DNA of 64,000 bases, taken from assembly GCA_030847615.1 (NCBI GenBank), contig JAUMIR010000003.1, forward strand, positions 339,712,256 to 339,776,255. Direction: 5' to 3'. The stretch comes from Gambelia wislizenii. Its lineage: Eukaryota > Chordata > Lepidosauria > Squamata > Crotaphytidae. The notes beneath the pieces are model-generated. The model was not told the DNA's origin. It searched no databases and saw nothing but the letters and a program-made list of their open reading frames with translations. Below are positions 22,680 through 34,664 of this stretch, piece after piece (position 1 is the first letter of the stretch; each line of letters begins with the position of its first letter). The position numbers and the translations under genes were made by a program.

Positions 22680-23605
22680 GAAGGCAACTCACTGAGGCTT
22701 TGATCTCACCATCAATTGTAATTTAGGTCATTAAGATGTGCTTAAGAAAGTGAGGATTTTCACAGGTCCAGTGTCCATTAAATGCTCCCCTGGTGGTTTG
22801 AGCCTGATGTTAATCCCAAGGTCACTCCACTGCTTAACTTGCTTTCAAGACTACTAAGGTTTCAGTGGTCTCCTAGTGAGGAGCAGCATTTCAGAACACA
22901 CATGGGAAATCTCACACTCTTTCCTTGTCTGGAGAGAGTTTTTGCAAGCTGGAACTTGGCTTCTAGCTGCCTAAAATTTCCTGCTGTGCAGCTCAAGCAG
23001 GGACATCAATACACCATCACTCCTCACCTGGAAGTCTTATGAGTTTGGTTTAAATACAAGCAGAGATTCTTTCCTAAGATAATATTTGCCACTTCACTTT
23101 AGGAAGCCTTTTAAAGGCCTTTTAAAGGAAAGAATAGGTTAAAACCAAAGATAAAGTCGGCATGGGGCTTCAGCTATGTGGAAAACAGGCTGAGTCCGGG
23201 TTTGGTAGGAACTGAGAGTGGGGATGATGGATAGCCAATGACTGTATAGCTTGCCAGATTTTGGAGCTTGTAGTATGCTTTTAGTTTACTGCTTGTCAAA
23301 TAGGTTTCATTCTGAGCAACAAGCTTGTAGGTCTTTGGATTACTGTGACAATAAAATTTTGTGATTTTAACTCTGAAACTGCTGGCCGCTGAGTCTGAAG
23401 AAGCTAGTACATGACATCTCTACAGGTACAGTTTCACATAGGTGAAAAGATCCCCAAAGTTACCCTACTCTCATAGGCTTCCTTTTGCATTTATAATTCC
23501 CCCAGATTTCAAAGGAGACATTGGAATTATGGGTGGGACGCCAATGACCTCCCACTTCTTAGAGTAATACAGGGTTGTGGCTTCTTTGACTGAGATAACT
23601 GGAGA
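22680..23605. other. Unassigned sequence
   Basis: No gene is seen; short internal repeats ('CCTTTTAAAGG') lie near 23110. Confidence 0.4.
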
Positions 23606-23611
23606 TGTGTG

Positions 23612-23818
23612 TGTATGTGCCTTCAACTCCTGTTGATTTATGGTGACCCCATGCATTTCATAGGTTTTTCTTAAGCAAGGAATACTCAGAGGTGGTTTGC
23701 CAGTTCCTTCCTCTGAAGCACCTGGTACTTGTTGGTGGTCTTCCATCCAAATACTAACCAGATTTGACTCTGCTTAGCTTACAAGATCAGATGGGATCTG
23801 GTGTCTTTAGGGTGAGTA
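23612..23818 (-). mobile_element. 5S-rRNA-derived SINE
   Basis: It is the reverse complement of the family at 16083. The order on the plus strand is GCCTTCAACTCCTGTTGATTTATGG, GGTTTTTCTTAAGCAAGGAATACTC, then TGGTCTTCCATCCAAATACTAACC and the 5S-like AGCTTACAAGATCAGATGGGATC. Confidence 0.85.
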
Positions 23819-24052
23819 AACCTGGGGCTGCCTGTGCATGTGAAACAGCATGTTGTTCTAGCCAATACATACTAAAAGTCTTCTCAATATCCCAAGTGCC
23901 AGAGATAAAGATGCAGACAAAATGGTACCACTCTCACATGAGACTGATGTGCAGGGGTGTAGCAATGATGGGGGCAAAATGAAGGCATTTCACCTCCCAA
24001 AGGAATTCTCCCATAACATTTTACTTCAGTCCCAAATTCAATCAGAGAATGA

Positions 24053-24268
24053 GGGTGCATCTTCGCTATAGAAATAGTGCAGTTTTCTTTAGCTGCCTTG
24101 GCTCCACCCTGCAGACTCCTGGGATGTGTAGTTTTGTGAGGCACCAGTACTCTTTGGCAGAGAAAGCTAAAGACCTTGTAAAACTACAAACCCCAGGATT
24201 CCATGGGATGGAGCCACAGCACTTAAAGTTGTGTCAAGCTGCACTATTTCTATGGTGTAGATGCACCC
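24053..24268. mobile_element. Palindromic small transposon, GGGTGCATCT ends
   Basis: The ends GGGTGCATCTTCGC and GTGTAGATGCACCC are flanked by TGA and TAA (24050-24052 and 24269-24271). The arms mirror through the CCATGGGATGG core. It is an uninterrupted relative of 6223-6778. Confidence 0.85.
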
Positions 24269-24271
24269 TAA

Positions 24272-24684
24272 GATGCTGAAAATTGTTTAAACCTATAATT
24301 CATATTTACTCTGTTTGTATTCCCTTAGTAACTTTGCCTGGACCTTTTCTTTGGATGCCTAAACTGTATTTATAAATGCTCAACTGAAATTTTAAGTTAC
24401 TGCAATGCTAAAAACTTGGGCACTGAAGGAAAAATTAATGGGAGCCAAATTTCCTATGGGGGAAACACTTTCATTGTGCCCCACATAGCAACACCCCTGC
24501 TGAGATGTCAGCACATCTGGGGAAACCCAGAGACTTGCAGAAATACCAAGTGAGTATGGACTTTTGGCTGCTAATGGAAGCCAAGATGCTCATTCTTGGT
24601 GGAGTGAGAGAAAAGGGAATGGGAGAAAGAAGGGAAATGGAATGGAGTATTCTGGAAGATGGGCATACTGATTGGCTGGAACAT
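24272..24684. other. Unassigned sequence
   Basis: No gene is recognised. Confidence 0.4.
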
Positions 24685-24687
24685 GGA

Positions 24688-25271
24688 GGAGATTATCAGA
24701 TGGACTTTAAAGTCCATTGCAGGAATGGAACAGGATCAAGAAAGGATTTCCCTTTCTGATGACATTGTTCTGTTCCTGTGTTGCGCTCGTTCTGCCCCTG
24801 TTCTGCTCTTGGGATATCTCAAAAATGGGGAAACGTTGTTTTTAGTCCACCCGTTCCATTTCTGTAATGGAATCACAGGTGGTCTGAACAATGTCCCATT
24901 CCTATCATGATGCTGGCATGATGCCAGCCATGGGGGAAGGTCCCTGCTGGACACTTCCGGGTACAATCAGGATGACAAGGTAAGTAAAACATTCCCCCCC
25001 CCTCCCCGGATAGCTTTTATTTTTTAAAATGTGTTTTTGTGCTTGGTGTACTGTTTTGATGTTTGAGGGGGTTAATTTTTGAATTTGCCACCCAGTTGCT
25101 GGTTGTAAAAGCAGCCTTATGACGGCTGAAGGGAGGAGGAGCCCGTTCCTGCCATGGAATCAAGGCAGGTGTCTGAAATCTTTTACTTTATTCTGCAGCA
25201 AGAATGGGAGTGGGGCAGGTGGGGGGTTATTGGGACAGAAACGGGCTACTTTGGCCCATCTGATAATCTCC
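24688..25271 (+). mobile_element. Small transposon, GGAGATTATCAGATGG ends (584 bp)
   Basis: The ends GGAGATTATCAGATGG and CCATCTGATAATCTCC are inverted; the flanks are GGA and TGA. The interior is a diverged version of the 620-bp family at 7441 ('GGAACAGGATCAAGAAAGGATTTCCCTTTC', 'GTAAAAGCAGCCTTATGACGGCTG'), so the two subfamilies share a body but differ in their ends. Confidence 0.85.
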
Positions 25272-25374
25272 TGAATGTGAGCATTCCACACTGCATTATT
25301 TTGTTACAGCAAATCCCATTGGTTTCCTCCAGTTCCAGTATTGAAGTAGAAACACCCTTGCTGCCATCACATAC

Positions 25375-25450
25375 ATTTATTTAGTTAGTTATTGGATTTA
25401 TATCCCTACTTTCTCCCATGGACAAGTTCACTGAGCTCAAAGAAATTCCA
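25375..25450 (-). repeat. LINE/SINE 3' tail, minus strand
   Basis: 'TTTATTTAGTTAGTTATTGGATTTATATCCCTACTTTCTCCCATGG' is the inverse of an L2-type tail. Confidence 0.55.
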
Positions 25451-27035
25451 AAGTTTGCAGAACTTTCTAAAAAGAGGGAAATATATTACCAGGAACGGAA
25501 CACCTGAGAAACAGTTCTACAAAGACAGAGAATGATCAGAGGTTACACAGTGCTGAGTATTGGAGAAAAGGGGAAGATTTCATGGGAAATGGGAATGGAA
25601 TGGTGTATCCTGTAGGAAGGCACTGAATGGCAACACTCCACACTGCAACACTCTGTTGCAAGTGCCATGTGCATTCATCATAACAAGTATCAATACTATA
25701 GAGAAAACAAGAGATCTCAAAGCATAACATAATAATCACAGCTCTTCTAAATTAAGGGCTCTCTTAATTCATGAACAATCATTATTTAGATAGCCTTGCA
25801 GGCAGAAGGCTCTGTCCCTGTTTATCTGTTCCAGTAACCATTCCAAATCCTCCATGATTTTCTTGTCTTGGTGACATTTGGTAAAGAAGTACAGCTTTAT
25901 TAGACATCTTTGTCATAATTAATAATCCAAAAATTTACAAGATAGCCCTGTGGGCCTTCATGCACAAAGGCTGCTGGTGAATGTAAAAAAAAATTATCTC
26001 AGCTGGTCTATGAGGTTTTGAGTGCAGGGTCAGGGGTGAGAGTAAAGGAATGAATAAGCAATCATAGCTGTTCCTGAATCCATTGGCAACATGCCTAGAA
26101 GAGAAGCAATGAATGCATCTTTAATATGTCATCTCTCACTTGGCTGTAATTCCTTGACAGCTCACTTGACTTCTCAATTCAAAAGGTGGACATTAATTAA
26201 TGGTCTCATCCATATTCATAATTGTTGGGTAAATGCAGAGCCTCAGCTGTAAATGACTGATGACAAAAGGCACAAATGAATTTGCTCTAAAAACGCTCCA
26301 ACCAGTTGGGGAATGATTGATGGCAAACAAAGAACGGAACGCTGCTTTATTAAATGATTAAGCCGCAGTGGGTGCAGTGTAACTATCAAGACCATCTGAT
26401 CCCCACACTAAACATTCCTAATAGTGGAAGATCATCATTAACTGGGGAAAAAAACCATGCTTTCATAGCTGTGTTGAAGAGGGCATTTCCTTAAGCTGCA
26501 TCCCTCTTCTACACAGCTATTAAAGGTGCAGGAGCTCTGTCTGTTCCTAAAGATCCCCTAGAAGAAGGGTGAGGAAAGTGGAGTCTACTACCCACGTGTG
26601 GCCTTTGCACCGCACTTTTGTAGCTCCCAAGGCCTTCTTACAGTCCTCCCAAACCCACCAAAGTCCCAGTTTGTGTCCTGATACACATCCCAGTGTCCCA
26701 ATGCACATGGCTCACTTTGTTGGCTCCCCCATGTAGTAAAGTAACAGCAGCCCTTTACCAGATATGGCCACTACAGAATTGCCCAGTTCTAATTCCTGAA
26801 GATGTAAGTCCACTGACAAAGAAGTCAATCCCTATCAGGATTCTGAACCCTGTATTTTATGTTCCTATTGTAACTAAGGGGCTGTGTAAACAGTGAAAAT
26901 CATAGAATGCGAGGACAATCCTACCTGTCTTAATGGGATCCTGCATCATATTGCTGTATTTGGAAGCAGGGGGGCCAAAAACTCCAAGGGGAAAGCCTTC
27001 ATGGCTTTCCCCAGAGTTTTTAAAAAGCAGTGAGG
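25451..27035. other. Largely unassigned; AT-rich repeat-free 25800-26480
   Basis: No exon is seen. The 26080-26450 section is AT-rich, lacks any repeat I recognise, and contains several TAAT-type cores (ATTAATTAATGG near 26193). This could be ordinary unique sequence or a conserved non-coding element. Confidence 0.4.
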
Positions 27036-27039
27036 GGAA

Positions 27040-27230
27040 TGTGGATTCCTGCTCATTGGGACAAGCAATTCACTTTGAATCACTTTTCCATAGGAGACAG
27101 AGTGGAAAGCTGATTGGCCAGATGAGCACAGGGGTGGGGCTTGCTTACAGGGCAAATGCCCAGCATTGCCATATTGATTTTTTTTTGGCTTAGCAAGCAA
27201 GCACTAAGGCAATAAAATGGGGTGTTGTTT
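27040..27230 (+). repeat. Interspersed repeat, 'GATTGGCC...GTGGGGCTTGC' family, copy 1
   Basis: It matches the reverse complement of about 48280-48430. The shared order is CTGATTGGC, GGTGGGGCTTGCT, CAGGGCAA.TGCCCA, GCCAT.TTG.ATTTT, then GCTTAGC.AGC.A.TAAGGC.ATAAAA. Confidence 0.65.
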
Positions 27231-28080
27231 CTTTAACTTTTTGTTGCAAATGCAAAATATCACTCCAGTGCACAGTGCAAATAGTTTTTTTTAAAAAAAA
27301 AAAGTTCAGCAGCAGCAGAAACACAAATAATTCAGTAGAGGTCACTGTGGGCATGCAAAGTTTTTGGGGACAAAAAAAACCAGGACAAGTTGCAAGTGCT
27401 GTGAAATGCCATTACTGTGGGGCAGTCCATTTTTGGGGCTTGTACAGACAAGCTCCATCTTACTTTCAATCTGTAAAAAGTGCTAATATTGCAAAAATAT
27501 ATATATCAATTTTTACTGAAAAACAGTGGGAAAGGCCTTTCTTCTCCATGGCTTCAAAATTTCTAGAAGTTTTACACCTCTGCTTCTGCCTAATTATCCA
27601 CCTCATTCTTAAAGTTCATGTGTCTTCTTCCATAAGAAGCAGGAGGTGGGGTATCGCTCATTTATAGAATTTGCAGCACTGCTTTATCGTCATCTTAGCA
27701 CCATCCCACTTAAGAGGTGTTCTAGCCACCTGCTTCGTTTCTAGACTAAAAACTGGCAGTGGTGTTATCTGATAGAGGTTTTTCCCCCTTCTTTGTTCTA
27801 GGACATAAGACAGCTGCTTCCCAGCAGGATGATCATCATACAACGAAACAAGCTGTAAACCTTGGATAGACTCTTCACCCTACAATATGATTTCCTAGAG
27901 AAATGCTATCTGTAGTTATTTTCCAATCCAAATGCCCTTTCTTGTTAATTGTCTACTTTCATCCAAATGAAAGAAAAAGAATGATAAAATGATCAGGAAA
28001 AGAAGCTATCATCACTGCAGGACTTGAACTTAAAGCTAGCTGCTTTCTTAAGGAGATGCTCTTAATGTATTTGAGCCTGA
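27231..28080. other. Unassigned sequence
   Basis: No gene is recognised. Open stretches here show no domain or splice evidence. Confidence 0.4.
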
Positions 28081-28083
28081 GAG

Positions 28084-28597
28084 CTTGTCTACAAGGGCAA
28101 TTTGCCCTGTTTTGCCCCGTCTTGTAACCCCTCAGTCCTGATGACACAGTGCTTTTGCCCCGTTTTGCCCCCGTGCAGTCCTTGCAACCCCCAGGGTAAA
28201 GATGCAGCTAAGACAGGGGGAAGACTGGGTTTGGGCCTGATAAAACATTTTAAAATACAGTAATAACTGTTTAAATCCACTCCTGCCTGCAAAAAATGGA
28301 TCGGGCTCCATGGGACCACAGGAGCCTGTACCAGCACACCAGCCTGTCGCTACAGCTGCCCTCTGCCTCTTCCATGGCCAGGAAGGGATCCCACAACAGG
28401 AGGCTGGTCATATGCAGGCGGCCTAGCTCATGTGTTGCAGGCTTGCTTCCTGATGTCAGAGAGTGTGATGTGGAGGGCAGTGGTGGCAGCTGCAGGGATG
28501 GGCCAGCATGCTTCTCTGAACTCTAGCCCACTTTGTCCAGACCCACAGACAGAACACACAGGCAGGTATCTGGTGTATTCAGGCCTGTGTAGATGAG
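28084..28597. mobile_element. Candidate small transposon, GCTTGTCTACA ends
   Basis: GCTTGTCTACAAGGGC on the left is roughly the inverse of GGCCTGTGTAGATGAGC on the right. No clear target duplication is visible, so the limits are tentative. Confidence 0.3.
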
Positions 28598-28599
28598 CA

Positions 28600-30115
28600 C
28601 TGAATCCTATTATTAATCGCAACTAGAGTAGATCCATTGAATAAACAGAATTTACCTACATGTTTGGAAGGTGGAGGCAGAAAGATATCCTTAAAAGATC
28701 CCCAGCTACAATGCCTCCAATACTGGGTTTTAAACATCCTATGTGGGGTTGGACTAAATGCCCTCTCAGGATCCCTTCAAACACCCTGATGCTATGAAAA
28801 GTTCTTTCTCTCTCTTTCTCTCCCCTTCTTTTCAACAAGGTGTCAAGTCAAATGTGTCTGTCTCTGCAAAACTGTAACCACAAAGCACAACACAAAAGCG
28901 TTGCTAGCTTTGAAAAGGAAGTAGCTAGCCTGACTGCATAGAATGGTAGGAAATATAGAGCTAGTTTCAATATAATTATATGACTAGACTGCAAAATGTT
29001 CCAGAGACAGGTGCACAAATAGGTCAGGTCACTTCTTGAGCATGCGCACCTGAACTTCAAAGGGGGTCGTCCCCAAACTTTTCGGGGCGTTCCAAAGGAG
29101 ATATGGAAAATGTACTGATTGGTCCTTCTATCTATCTAAGTTTTGTATTCAGCCAAAACTTTTAAAGTGCTTGCCAAAGTGTTTACTCTTGCTCGGCACC
29201 CATTTTAACTAAATGAAAATAAACTTAGGTTCAAATCAAACCATTGGTTGCCTGCTTTCATTCTGTGTCTGTGAAGTGTTTTCCTAAGGCAGAGGTAACA
29301 TGTTGACTCACCATTCAACAATGGATTCAGTTGGTCTGCTTTAACTGAGACTAACCAATGGAATTCGAAACATTATAATGGTTTGGATCTATATTCATAT
29401 GCATGTAACTAGGTTGGTGGGAAAAGGTTTCTCTACCTCTTCTTCCCTTGCCAGTCCCACTTTGCCTTTAAAAATGCTGCCCAGAGGGTTGGGGGACTCA
29501 GCTGATGTTCAGGGGAGATAACCTCAAAACTGGGTCGAGGCACCTTCTGTGAGTGGATCCCTTCAATGTGTGGAAGACAGGCCCTCTATCCAACCCAATT
29601 TGTCTAAGGCAGTGGGGGAGGACCCATGGGCTGCACCTGTGCATTTGGGGCACCATAAGTGATACAATATCACTTCTAGTTGCTGTTTTGGGCCAATTTT
29701 GAATGCTCTTTTTTTCCTCACAATTTGGGCAGACTCACAGAAGTAAACAAATTATATCACCATGTTTGCAGGTGGGTTGCTGCATTTGGGGTTGTTCAGG
29801 GCTGAAAAATCACCCAAAAATTTCCCTGAAAAATGGGGAATTTCAGGGGCCTTGAGTGTCTCCTGAGGCCACTAAAGTGGGGCTTATGGGCCACATGTGG
29901 CTTTTGCACTGCTTTTTCCCCACCATTGGTCTATGGATTATCTTAGGGCTAGCTCAGGATGTTTTGCTGCTTAAAGCAAATGACAATTTTCTCTGTATAC
30001 AGAAGCTAACTGGATTAGCATATGCGTCTACAGCTTAATCTACCGACAGTCTTATTGGCTGGTGTAACTATGCTGGCTTAGCAGAGGGCAGCAGTGTAGT
30101 CAGTGTAGAGGCAGA
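28600..30115. other. Unassigned sequence
   Basis: No gene is seen; there is a CT-rich tract near 28800-28825. Confidence 0.4.
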
Positions 30116-30129
30116 GGTAAAATTATCAC

Positions 30130-30705
30130 AGGTACCACAGTGAGGAAGAGAGGAAAAATGCCAGAGAAAACTGTCCCACTTGTCATGGTCAGCCAGGACT
30201 CTGAGGACTCAGAAGGCGAGGAGGCTGAGCCAATGGCAGAAGAGCTGGCTGAGTCTGAGTCTAGCCCTGAAGAGCCCAGGGCTCAGCAGCCTAGCCCTCC
30301 CCCAGCACAGGGTCCAAGCCTGGGAGACATAATGGAGCAAGAGCAAGAGGTAGAAGAGCAGGTACCTATCTTTAGCCAAAGGAGAGCAGAGAAGGCGTGG
30401 CTTCGTCATTCTCAGAGATTAAGAGACAGAAGCTCATCAATCACCCCGCAGCTGGGAGTGGGAGCTGGGCCAACATAAGCAGCTGTGGGATGCTGAGTTC
30501 CTTGTTGCAAGCAGTCTGCATTTCCTGGAGGAAGCCTCTGCCTGTGACTCTCCTGAACCTTGCTATCTTGAGACTTTGGATATCTTGACCTTGGACTGCC
30601 TTCGTTGACCCTGCCGGAACCCTTTTGACCTTGGACTGTCTCTTCGTGCTTCACTCTCTCTCCGTGTACTTCTGACCCTATAGGACTGCTACTGACAACA
30701 CCAGG
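30130..30705 (+). repeat. Possible LTR-retrotransposon remnant with acidic open frame
   Basis: An open stretch at 30140-30478 encodes a low-complexity acidic, proline-rich peptide ('EDSEGEEAEPMAEELAESES') ending 'SQRLRDRSS'. A run of 'TTGACCTTGGACTG'-type phrases follows. Such leaders resemble parts of vertebrate gypsy/ERV elements, but no RT or ended LTR can be placed. Confidence 0.3.
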
Positions 30706-30709
30706 TACT

Positions 30710-31738
30710 GTGCTTTTCAACTGGGTTGTTGCCAAGCCGGGCTCCTTATCAGCTATTAAGTTGGCTTCCCGACACCAGTCAAGAGAAAATCTGCCCTGCC
30801 AGTTCTCACTCTGAAGTCATGGCAGCCTGCATTTTCTCCAGCATTTCACAGACAAAAATTGGGAGACGTGTGGCCATGCAGCATCAGAGTGTGGTCAAAG
30901 GTTATTAATCAGGAAGAATATACAAGCTGGGAGGGGCTGCAACAGTTTGCTTTTGCCTGGGCCTACAGGGAAGGGCAAGATTCTGCCTCCTTCTCTCCTT
31001 TCCCCCTGCTGAGTTAATTGAATGCAAACTATGCTCATCTTCACATTTTGCAGCAATTGAAGTAAACCGAGGACAAAGAGAGAAAGGAGGAGGAGGAGAG
31101 AAAAGCTGGGACATTTTAAAAGCAGCTGAAAAAATGGGATGACAAAGGATTAATCAGGACTGTCCCTGCCAAGTTGGGACTGTCGGATGGTATGGGCAGG
31201 GCAACTCGCTCTGGCAGAAGAGAAAGCCATCTCTATTATCTCCTTGCTGCCACTTTTCAGTGCTCCCAAAAGTGCCTTATGTTGGAGTAAGGGAGAGTTG
31301 TACTGGTATAAGCCATTTAGGGCTTGACTGCACTGGCAGGAAACCCCTCACCTACCTCATAGCCACAGTGGATTTCTTTAATCTGCAGTGGCCCTGTAAA
31401 CACCACATGCCCTTGGGCTTGTCTGATTGCATCAGAGTAAAAGGGTGGCCCTATACGTCGAACTATTTTCGGCCACACAACTGGGGCTGCTCTGTTGTTT
31501 TTTCTGTTCACTTGTGCATGCAAATAAATAGATATACATGGTCCCAGAGTGCTGTATTACTGAATAAGATAAGATATGCTTATTCAGATATGTGTATAAT
31601 CAATTTTTTAAAAATGTTTTTAAAAGCACCAGAATGGAGTCCCATCCACCAGAGGTCCACCCTGGCTTTGCTTTGAAGCCAATCCTTGGCTGCCACACGG
31701 CCAAAAATCTGAGGTTTTCCCTCAAATGTGGAGCAAAC
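30710..31738. other. Unassigned, with repeat shared with 4300-4425
   Basis: No gene is seen. About 31060-31190 recurs at 4300-4425. Confidence 0.4.
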
Positions 31739-31741
31739 CAT

Positions 31742-32360
31742 GGAGATTTTCACACAGGGCCAAAATGCCCTGTTACTGCCCCGCCATCTCCTCTCCCGTT
31801 CCTGCCATGGAATAAAGTAAATCTTTCACACACTTACCTTAATTCCGCAGCAGGAACGGGCTCCCCATCCCCTTGCTGGCCGGCTGTAAATGCAGCTGTC
31901 GTAAGGCTGCTTTTACGAACGGCCGTCTGAAACGTTATCACGTTATCACGTGATAACGCCAGACAGTAAATTTAAAAAATAAAACTCCCCCAAACATAAA
32001 ATCAGTTCACCAAGCACAAAAACACACTTTAAATCATACAATCAAAACATGGAGGGTAAAATAAAGGGTGCCACTTACTTAGATGTCCAGATTGTACCAG
32101 GAAGTGCTTGGAGTAGACCTCCCCTCCACGGCTGTCATTTCGGAACAGGAACGGGCTCCTGTTCGCACACCCATGATTGTGTGATAGCAATGGAATGGGA
32201 GGTCTATTCATGATGAAAAATCATGATTACATTGTTCCGGAACTGTCACGGGATCAGGATGGATGCAGGACAGAACGGGGTCACGTCGTCCGAAAGGGAA
32301 AACCTTTCCCGACCCTGTTCTGTTTCTGCCATGGGATATATAGCCCGTGTGAAAATCTCC
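31742..32360 (-). mobile_element. 619-bp GGAGATTTTCACAC transposon, CAT duplication
   Basis: Both ends are complete (GGAGATTTTCACACAGGG and CCCGTGTGAAAATCTCC). They are flanked by exact CAT at 31739-31741 and 32361-32363. It is the uninterrupted reference copy for the nested pair at 7116-8358, in reverse. It includes the GTTATCACGTGATAAC palindrome near 31935-31957. No coding sequence. Confidence 0.95.
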
Positions 32361-32363
32361 CAT

Positions 32364-33460
32364 GAATCATACAGATCCATGATTTCCCTGTGAAAATGTG
32401 CATCATTGAAAACATTGTGTGTCAACTCTACTGCAAATACAGGGTGAGTACAGGTTTTATTGCTCATGTAGGCAAGCCCTAAGAGGATTCCAGCTATCAC
32501 CTTTCAACCAGAGGACTTTCCAGGCCACACTCTTCACTGCTACATTGGACCAAAATCAACATGGATGATATTCTAAGTGGAGCCTGAACCTCTACAATTT
32601 AAGCCACGTTTGCAATCATTCTCAAAGTAAGTTAAACTCAATATAGCAACCAATGTTGATAACTCAGGGCAGAAAAATCTTATTACTTTCAACAGCTCCG
32701 TTCTAGATTTTTAATATACGGTAAGTCTCATTTATCTCACATTAGGGACAAACTAGATGTAAACGGAAGTCTTTGTTCCACTACCCCAAATAGCAGCAAT
32801 TAAGGGAGGATGGGGGGGGGTTTCAATCCAGATCTAAACTGATGTACAGCTCCTCTTAGATTTTTCCAGTGAAAATCAACCTCCAGGGGAAAAAAAACTA
32901 TAAATGCTAAATTCCCCACCCCTTGTTCTGTTATTTGGATTTTCCCACCCTACCTCTGAGTGGTTAATGTTTGAACTATTTGAATTTGAACTATTTGAAT
33001 TTTAAAATGGAAAAAAAAAGAAAGCCTAAGAAGGATGCATTTATATGTCTCTGTCATCACATATATCATGGCCTTATATCTTCTGCACATGAATTCTTAC
33101 ATATCAGCATCTAGCTTTTGGGATCCAGAATAAGGAAGCTCATCTTCACAGTTGCAATGAATGTCCAGCATTCATACTTTATCTAGATTTCATTAAACCC
33201 AATATGATATATTTATGCTTATTTGCACATTCTTCCAATTTTCTTCTTTATTTAATACCTTTTTCTGTTCTGAGCTGATCTTTAAGCAGGGTTGATATAA
33301 ACAATGAAACGCTATCCCTGCAAGGCAAATAAATGTTTATCAGAGTTTTTATTCTTTCAATAAATTACTTCTATTTATCATTGTTTTTCTCCTAGATCCC
33401 TACCACTACCACTTTGTTTCTGTGAACTTTTAACTGTAGTGTTTTTCCTTTGGTTACACT
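32364..33460. other. Unassigned, AT-rich
   Basis: No gene or element termini are recognised; a short direct repeat 'TTTGAACTATTTGAAT' lies near 32970-33000. Confidence 0.4.
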
Positions 33461-33466
33461 GAAAGA

Positions 33467-34028
33467 GTTGAAGTATCAGACCACCCTCCATAAACTTTCT
33501 TTTGCTGGCATATATTGTGGAGTTTTTCTGCTGGCAAAAGAACCCTTCCTACCAGACCTTACCTTGAGCAGCATGAAAACACTAATGGAGCAGGAATGGA
33601 ACTCTGTTTACTTCCTGGTTCAAGTTCTCGGCAATTCTCACAAGAAGATGCGGGTGCAGATAAATTCAAAAATACGTTTTTTAAAACCCACAAAAAGTAG
33701 ATACAAGCACAGAAACACGCTCACAAAGTCCCACATAAACCAAGCAGGCTCATAAAAAGAGCATCCCCTACCTGGCTGCTGTGCTGTCACCCAGAAGTGT
33801 TCTATCATTGATGCTGTATTCACATGAGCACAATGGTTCAAGGTTTCAAACACTAGCAATGCCAGTAAAAAAGCACCAGGGGAGATCTATTGATGGCATG
33901 GGCTGTCAGTAAAAAGGAATGGCTTTTTAATGATACAAGATTGCGAAAGGATGTCATTTAATACACGTGCCCTTTTGCATTCATTAGGCATCGTTATGAC
34001 ACTGTATTTGCTGCGTCCGATAAAGTCC
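33467..34028. mobile_element. Small transposon of the GGACTTTATCAGA family, left end eroded
   Basis: The right end TCCGATAAAGTCC is followed by TAA (34029-34031). The left end is worn (GAAGTATCAGACCACCCTCCATAAA). The body matches 49141-49709 closely, for example 'GCCC...CCCCTACCTGGCTG' and 'CACCCAGAAGTGTTCT'. Confidence 0.8.
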
Positions 34029-34031
34029 TAA

Positions 34032-34488
34032 GTGAATAAAGAGATTTCTATTCATTGCTCATTTTGATAATTTTAAGTCAGTTTAAATCTTGCTCACCTA
34101 TTATAGTGGAAAATGAAAGAGTGTTTCTCAAGCAATAACAACTAAATTCATTTTCAACGCTGGGAAGCCATCTTGTCTTTATACTATTGAAACATGTTAT
34201 AAGATCGATACCTGAAATCAATGGTGTACTGGATGAGGGTGCATCAAGGTAAGTTGACACAGTAAACATAAATTCAAATGATGCATATAAGACCAAGTTG
34301 ATGATAAGGGTGTGTGTGTGACCAGCAAGTCATCATTTGTAAGCCACCATGTTCCTGGACTATGGTGCTCCCTTGTTTAGGACCAATAAACCAGGCCCCC
34401 AAATGGTCTGTTTATTTACCCACATAAACAGTTGATGTGAACATGCTGCATGTACCACCAACACACAGTTTATTCACAGTAAACCAGT
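34032..34488. other. Unassigned sequence
   Basis: No gene is recognised. Confidence 0.4.
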
Positions 34489-34489
34489 A

Positions 34490-34664
34490 CAGTCAGATCC
34501 CTGTACTCCAGATTTACTGCAGATACCAGAATCCGCAGATAATAGTGAACCCTATTCAAATAAAGGACTTCTGGTATAAACATACCATACAGTTGCATTG
34601 GAGGACTTAGAAGATGCCCAGAGAGGATGTCTCTCTGGGCATTTTCCAGCATGTGGAAGATGAA
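34490..34664. mobile_element. Truncated Tigger-like element
   Basis: It begins CAGTCAGATCCCTGTAC after TA and follows the family to 'GGGCATTTTCCAGCATGTGG'. There it runs directly into the start of a second copy. The right end is missing. Confidence 0.75.

Noticed and set aside
27275..27667. A 130-codon plus-strand frame containing CHYCG
   Set aside because: No zinc-finger spacing, biased composition and no splice context.
30140..30478. A host gene exon encoding an acidic protein
   Set aside because: Low complexity, no strong splice sites, and a resemblance to leader regions of LTR retrotransposons; kept only as a weak repeat call.
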